NCBI GenBank assembly: GCA_046496815.1
Contig: JAWOGN010000137.1
Span: 1-8,802, forward strand
Source: JAWOGN01 sp046496815
GTDB lineage: Bacteria > Desulfobacterota > DSM-4660 > Desulfatiglandales > Desulfatiglandaceae
DNA length: 8,802 nt
Direction of reading: 5' to 3'
The notes under the pieces are model-generated. The model saw only the letters and a list, made by a program, of their open reading frames with translations. It did not search any database and was not told the DNA's origin. Made by a program: the position numbers and the translations under genes. This document shows, piece after piece, positions 5,359-8,802 of this stretch (position 1 is its first letter; each line of letters begins with the position of its first letter).

Positions 5359-5447
5359 GTATCACTTTAGCGCTTTGAAAATCCCCAATATGGGAAAAAT
5401 GATCCCAACGGCCCCCATCCCACCATTTCAAAGCGCTAAATTCATAC
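5359..5447 (-). repeat. Palindromic repeat element, copy C (89 bp, internally deleted, inverted relative to A and B)
   Basis: The left end (GTATCACTTTAGCGCTTTGA, 5359-5378) is the right-end type of copies A and B. The right end, read in reverse, is GTATGAATTTAGCGCTTTGA and matches the left end of copy A, including GGGGGCCGTTGGGATC further in. So the element lies in reverse orientation and has lost its roughly 200-bp centre. It is the main content of the 279-bp gap between the radical SAM and rng genes. The rest of that gap (5198-5358 and 5448-5476) holds no gene and no clear promoter. As RNA it would fold into one long stem-loop. Confidence 0.85.
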
Positions 5448-5476
5448 AAAAGATGAAATCGGTTTTTGCGCTCAAG

Positions 5477-8053
5477 TCAGCCGAGCACCTGTCTGGTCTT
5501 CAGTATCTTCATGCCGTCGGTGCAGTCTCCCGATAGTGAGAATACACTCCCGGCTATCTCAGCCGGCTTCAGCCCATAACCGGATGAGTGATTCATTATC
5601 AGTCTTAGTTCATTCGGAGAGAGATGGCTCATATGGTCGACGAGTGCTCTGGCGTTGACTTCACGTGTGCCTTTCTTACTTGTTTTGATAACCGGAAAAT
5701 AATCGGTGTTGAGGAAACCTTGCAATTGAGACGCATCGAACCGAGTGCCGTTCAGCTTAATGAGGAAATGGCTTTTCTTAATTTGTTTCTTACGTTCTTG
5801 CGGGGAAATCTCCTCGATGGAGGTTACAGCGATACCGGAAGGCAATTGCCGATTGATGCGCCGTTTCAACTGCATGTTTTGCGGAGCCTGAACCACTTCG
5901 ATATCAAGCGTTTCGTGCAGGCTTTCGGTTCCGAGAGGCAAGGCACTGACAAATTTCAATTTGGGCATGGGATGAAATCCCTTGGAGTAAACCAGATTTA
6001 GCCCGGCCCTTTTGAAGGCCCTCACAAAAACACGAACGAGTTCCAAATGGCTGAGATACCTCGCAGGTGCAAGCTTTGTGAAGGTGAGTCGATAGGTTTT
6101 TGAGGGTGATGATGTTCCCGGCGAATCGCAAGGTTTATTCGGACGTTCCATGCCGGTCCATTTTTTATGAAGGATTGGATCCACAGTGGTGTGATCGCAA
6201 ACACCACATTCAACACATGTTTCTCGACAATCCGGGGTTATTTCCGCCCGCCGCGATTTTTCCAGTTCTTTCTTGAGAAAGGTTTTTCGGACCCCGGTTC
6301 TGATATGTTCCCATGGCATGACTTCGTCCTGCGACCGCTCCCTGTAAAGATAAAACCGGGGATCGACCGAAGCATGTCTGAACGCCGCTTCCCAAATTCC
6401 CAGTTTAAAATGCTCCGCCCAGGCATCAAACTTCGCGCCGAGCTTCTGAGCTTCGATAATGACCTGCAATAATCTCCTGTCGCCTCTCGAGAAAATTCCC
6501 TCCAACCAGCTCAACTCAGGCTGGTTCCACTTGACCCGGATCCGATCACCCTTTAGACCTTCTCGGATCAGTTTTATTCGTCGTCGGCTTTCTTCGAGGG
6601 AAATCTGGGGGAACCACTGAAAGGGGGTATGCGCTTTTGGTACAAAGGTGGAGATACTGACATTCAGTTTGACGCGTTTTCCTTTCGTGCCTGTCAACTT
6701 GGCAACTTCTTTTGCAAGTTTGATGATATCATACACGTCTCTTTCTGTTTCAAAAGGGAGGCCGATCATGAAATAGAGCTTTATTAAATTCCATCCCGCT
6801 TTATAGACCGTGGCGGCAGTTTCCAAAATTTCCGTTTGTGTCAGCCCTTTGTTGATAATCCGTCTCAAGCGTTCATTGCCCGCCTCCGGGGCGAGGGTGA
6901 AACCTGTTTTTCGAACTCTTTTTATCTGTTCAATGAGTGAGGCATCCAAACTGTCCACCCTCAGGGAAGGAAGACTGACCGCGATTTTTTTATCCGCCTG
7001 TCTATCCATAAGCGCTCTGAGCAGCGGCAGGATGCAGCAGTAGTCTCCCGAACTCAAGGAGAGCAGGGAGAGTTCTTCATAGCCGGTGTGTGCGAGCACC
7101 TTTTCAGTTATATCGAGGATGGATTCCGGACTGCGTTCTCGCACCGGCCGGTATACCATGCCGGCCTGGCAGAAGCGACACCCCCGCGTGCAACCACGAC
7201 AAATCTCGACGGCCACGCGGTCATGCACCAATTCGGTGAAGGGGACAACCGGGCTGTCAGGGTAGGGGGAGTCGTCAAGATCGGTCAGGATCGCTTTTTT
7301 CACGAAGGGGGCGTCGGGGACCAACGGCTCAATTTTATCTACAGGACCTTGAGGGGTGTAATGAATAGCGAACTGAGAGGGTACGTATATCCCCCTGATA
7401 CGACCCAGCAGTGAAAGCAACTTTTTTTTGTCTTTTGCTTTAGCCCTTTTTGCGTCTCGGACGATTTCACATATCTGAAGGGCCACCGTCTCCCCATCTC
7501 CGATTACCATGAGGTCGAAAATCTCGGCAACCGGTTCCGGATTAAATGATGCGGAACCTCCGGCAATAAGGAGGGGGCTTTCAGTAGATCTTTCCCCGGC
7601 AAGAAAGGGTATCCTCGAGAGATCGAGCATATTCAAAATGTTGCTGTAAGACAGCTCATGGGGCAGGCTGAAGCCAATGATATCGAAGTTGGAGAGCGGT
7701 TGATCGGACTCAAGGGTCGTGGGGGGAAGATTTTTCTCCCTCAGTTGTTGTTCGAGGTCCGGCCACGGAGAAAATGCGCGTTCGGCAGCCAGCCAATCCT
7801 GACGGTTGAGCGCGTGGTAAAGAATCTTCAAGCCCAAATGGGACATGCCGACTTCATAGACGTCAGGGAATACAAGTGCGATCGATACTTCCGTAACACC
7901 CGTGTCTTTTCTTACGGCATTGACTTCATTTCCAAGGTAACGGCTTGGACGACTGATCCTAGAAAGCCTGAAACTGTCCAGTGTGGCCATAATGCGCATC
8001 GGTAGTGCCCGACCGAAAACTGCTATTTTCCCCAATCTCTGCGTCAGACGCAA
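5477..8053 (-). CDS. TIGR03960-type radical SAM protein fused to TIGR03936/DUF2344 domain
   Basis: The protein is 858 aa. Residues 35-240 are the N-terminal domain of this family (PSRYLGNEVNAV, FPDVYEVGMSHLGLKILY, IIGFSLPHELSYSN, LLIAGGSASFNPEP, VIGDGETV), often called B12-binding; I see no typical DxHxxG cobalamin motif. Residues 280-500 are the radical SAM core, with the 4Fe-4S motif C288-x3-C292-x2-C295. A cysteine cluster at C609, C613, C616 and C619 may hold a second cluster or zinc. Residues 652-850 are the DUF2344 domain (YRLTFTKLAPARYLSHLE, YSKGFHPMPKLKF), often a separate gene. The reaction and substrate are unknown. Start: TTG at 8053 has GAGGA seven bases upstream. In-frame ATGs at 7999 and 7990 lack a site, but 7990 (MATLDSFRLSRISRPSRYLG) fits my recollection of where homologs begin, so the N-terminus is uncertain. 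Stop TGA is at 5477-5479. Confidence 0.95.
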   Translation of the reverse strand: MRLTQRLGKIAVFGRALPMRIMATLDSFRLSRISRPSRYLGNEVNAVRKDTGVTEVSIALVFPDVYEVGMSHLGLKILYHALNRQDWLAAERAFSPWPDLEQQLREKNLPPTTLESDQPLSNFDIIGFSLPHELSYSNILNMLDLSRIPFLAGERSTESPLLIAGGSASFNPEPVAEIFDLMVIGDGETVALQICEIVRDAKRAKAKDKKKLLSLLGRIRGIYVPSQFAIHYTPQGPVDKIEPLVPDAPFVKKAILTDLDDSPYPDSPVVPFTELVHDRVAVEICRGCTRGCRFCQAGMVYRPVRERSPESILDITEKVLAHTGYEELSLLSLSSGDYCCILPLLRALMDRQADKKIAVSLPSLRVDSLDASLIEQIKRVRKTGFTLAPEAGNERLRRIINKGLTQTEILETAATVYKAGWNLIKLYFMIGLPFETERDVYDIIKLAKEVAKLTGTKGKRVKLNVSISTFVPKAHTPFQWFPQISLEESRRRIKLIREGLKGDRIRVKWNQPELSWLEGIFSRGDRRLLQVIIEAQKLGAKFDAWAEHFKLGIWEAAFRHASVDPRFYLYRERSQDEVMPWEHIRTGVRKTFLKKELEKSRRAEITPDCRETCVECGVCDHTTVDPILHKKWTGMERPNKPCDSPGTSSPSKTYRLTFTKLAPARYLSHLELVRVFVRAFKRAGLNLVYSKGFHPMPKLKFVSALPLGTESLHETLDIEVVQAPQNMQLKRRINRQLPSGIAVTSIEEISPQERKKQIKKSHFLIKLNGTRFDASQLQGFLNTDYFPVIKTSKKGTREVNARALVDHMSHLSPNELRLIMNHSSGYGLKPAEIAGSVFSLSGDCTDGMKILKTRQVLG

Positions 8054-8060
8054 ATTATAA

Positions 8061-8065
8061 TCCTC
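8061..8065 (-). promoter_or_regulatory. Shine-Dalgarno GAGGA supporting the TTG start of the radical SAM gene
   Basis: Reading leftward, GAGGATTATAATTTG gives a 7-nt spacer. The later ATG codons at 7999 and 7990 are preceded by GGTCGGGCACTACCG, which has no usable site. Confidence 0.45.
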
Positions 8066-8157
8066 GAAATACTCAATGTATTCATGTGGTTATAATTTCC
8101 GCCTTCCTTCATCTTGGAAAAAATCTCTAGTTTTCGTTCAGACACTGCTATGTATGA

Positions 8158-8186
8158 ACAATAGGATAGAGAACCCGGAACATCAA
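8158..8186 (-). promoter_or_regulatory. Candidate promoter for the radical SAM-rng-PP2C-FHA gene set
   Basis: Reading leftward, TTGATG (8181-8186) and TATTGT (8158-8163) are separated by 17 bp. Each box matches four of six consensus bases. The predicted leader is about 100 nt. It lies inside an inverted repeat that could be an operator. Confidence 0.35.
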
Positions 8187-8213
8187 CATTTTTTTCGCTC
8201 CGGGAGCGGTTCT
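8170..8213. repeat. Imperfect inverted repeat overlapping the candidate promoter
   Basis: CCCGGA (8174-8179) pairs with TCCGGG (8199-8204), and AGAA (8170-8173) with TTCT (8210-8213) across a bulge. A T7 run (8189-8195) lies in the loop. An alternative local hairpin pairs CGCTC (8196-8200) with GAGCG (8204-8208). It may be an operator or an mRNA structure; neither is proven. Confidence 0.35.
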
Positions 8214-8410
8214 TTATTCGCCTCACATCTCCTTGTGACCGGGCTCCCCTGGTGAATCATGGGGCGCGACCCGCCAAGCTGCTGCAGAAAATGGGGATTT
8301 CCTGAAAGCGGCCGCGAATCGGCAAAGCAAAGGTTATTCTTGATTTTATTGGTAAAATAACCCATAAGAAAATTGGAGGCGAACATCTCAATACGTCATG
8401 CGAAGATTCG

Positions 8411-8429
8411 TTCCCGGCTGTCGCCGGAA
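8411..8429. repeat. Small REP-like hairpin
   Basis: TTCC and GGC (8411-8414, 8416-8418) pair with GCC and GGAA (8423-8429) around a TGTC loop, with C8415 bulged. It resembles the short GC-rich intergenic palindromes common in proteobacteria. There is only one copy in the window. Confidence 0.3.
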
Positions 8430-8549
8430 TGAGGCAATAAGAGATTCCTCCATGTTCCGCTATTTATTGAGAACATGCGGTGGAAGTCGTAAGGAAATGG
8501 TTGGCCCCCATGGGATAAACGTTACCAACCTGAATTCTTGTGTCGGTCG

Positions 8550-8802
8550 ATGCGAAAAAGAATCATCCTATTCACGCTCAGTCTCCTTTTCCTGGTGGGC
8601 ATTTTCTTGGGGATTGGATTCGGTTACTACCTTTCGAGTCCAGCCGAAATCGCCGGAAAAGAACACGTGTTTGTGGTCCGGGAAGGGGCGAACTTGCGTG
8701 AGGTCGCCACGGATCTTGAGTCAAAGAGAATTATACGAAGCGGACCGCTCTTCCTGCTGTGGGCGAGGCTCATGGGGTACAGCAGAACCATAAAGGCCGG
8801 TG
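8550..8802 (+). CDS. mltG: Endolytic transglycosylase MltG (YceG-like), 3' end outside window
   Basis: The frame is open from the ATG at 8550 to the end of the window, giving 84 codons. Residues 1-4 are basic (MRKR) and residues 5-27 form one hydrophobic segment (IILFTLSLLFLVGIFLG and on), a membrane anchor with the rest of the protein in the periplasm. Then comes the LysM-like N-terminal part of MltG: FVVREGANLREVATDLESK followed by RIIRSGPLFLLWARLMG and IKAG, matching the family pattern of F-x-V, a G-x-x-L-x-x-V/I-A segment, I-I/R-S and the A-G that starts the next strand. MltG cuts nascent peptidoglycan glycan strands near Sec/divisome sites and so sets chain length. The catalytic glutamate lies beyond the window. 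There is no strong Shine-Dalgarno; an in-frame TTG at 8538 is the only nearby alternative start. It is divergent from the radical SAM gene. Confidence 0.9.
   Translation, partial: MRKRIILFTLSLLFLVGIFLGIGFGYYLSSPAEIAGKEHVFVVREGANLREVATDLESKRIIRSGPLFLLWARLMGYSRTIKAG

Larger units (their letters stand above)
8054..8549. other. Divergent intergenic region between the radical SAM gene and mltG
   Basis: No convincing gene is found in these 496 bp. It holds a possible leftward promoter (8158-8186), an inverted repeat around it (8170-8213), a small REP-like hairpin (8411-8429), and a poor rightward promoter match (TTGATT 8340-8345, N17, CATAAG 8363-8368) that could serve mltG. A Shine-Dalgarno-like GGAGG at about 8375-8379 has no start codon at normal distance; the nearest ATG, at 8398, opens a frame that runs out of register across mltG. 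Confidence 0.5.

Noticed and set aside
8044..8226. Leftward 60-codon frame overlapping the radical SAM start by 10 bp, or a 13-codon leader peptide within it (ATG at about 8082)
   Set aside because: The GTG start has AAGGAG only 2 nt away and the internal ATG has no proper site; no run of regulatory codons; no recognisable protein features.
8398..8793. Rightward 131-codon frame at the end of the window
   Set aside because: Overlaps mltG in another frame; the mltG frame has a membrane anchor and a clear family match, this one does not.
1..8802. CRISPR array, toxin-antitoxin, phage or defence genes
   Set aside because: No regularly spaced direct repeats and no matching protein motifs; the three repeats are dispersed and palindromic.

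Overview
The window looks like chromosomal DNA of a Desulfobacterota (former deltaproteobacterial) or related Gram-negative bacterium. This is inferred from the mix of a TonB-type C-terminal domain, a fused TIGR03960/TIGR03936-type radical SAM protein beside RNase G, a PP2C/FHA pair and MltG. No single marker proves it. GC content is moderate, with one strongly AT-rich island near 855-930.

Layout: (1) The 3' end of a TonB/energy-transduction protein gene (1-450, +). (2) A gene-free kilobase (451-1499) holding two copies, in the same orientation, of a roughly 300-bp palindromic repeat with long terminal inverted repeats (559-853 and 1121-1425). Between them lies an AT-rich stretch with a near-consensus sigma70 promoter followed by sequence rich in complementary arms. 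(3) A tRNA-Thr(CGU) gene with CCA encoded (1500-1575), with its own promoter just past the second repeat. (4) A short gene for a 75-aa putative zinc-ribbon protein (1770-1997, +), with its own promoter and a very good Shine-Dalgarno. (5) A leftward gene set read from about 8053 to 1994: radical SAM/DUF2344 fusion protein, a deleted 89-bp copy of the repeat, RNase G (rng), PP2C protein phosphatase, and a two-domain FHA protein. The last gene overlaps the zinc-ribbon gene tail to tail by 4 bp. (6) A 496-bp divergent intergenic region, then the start of mltG (8550 to the window end, +).

How the genes may work together: the TIGR03960-TIGR03936-rng order is a recurrent bacterial neighbourhood, often next to ribosomal protein genes in Firmicutes. 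Here it is followed instead by a Ser/Thr phosphatase and a phosphothreonine-binding FHA protein. Those two form a signalling pair whose kinase is not in the window.

The least explained parts are the dispersed palindromic repeat, including one copy inside the radical SAM-rng intergenic region where it would be transcribed as a long hairpin, and the promoter-plus-complementary-arms block at 866-1110. That block could encode a small structured RNA, but this is not proven. I found no CRISPR array, transposase, toxin-antitoxin pair, defence island or phage gene.
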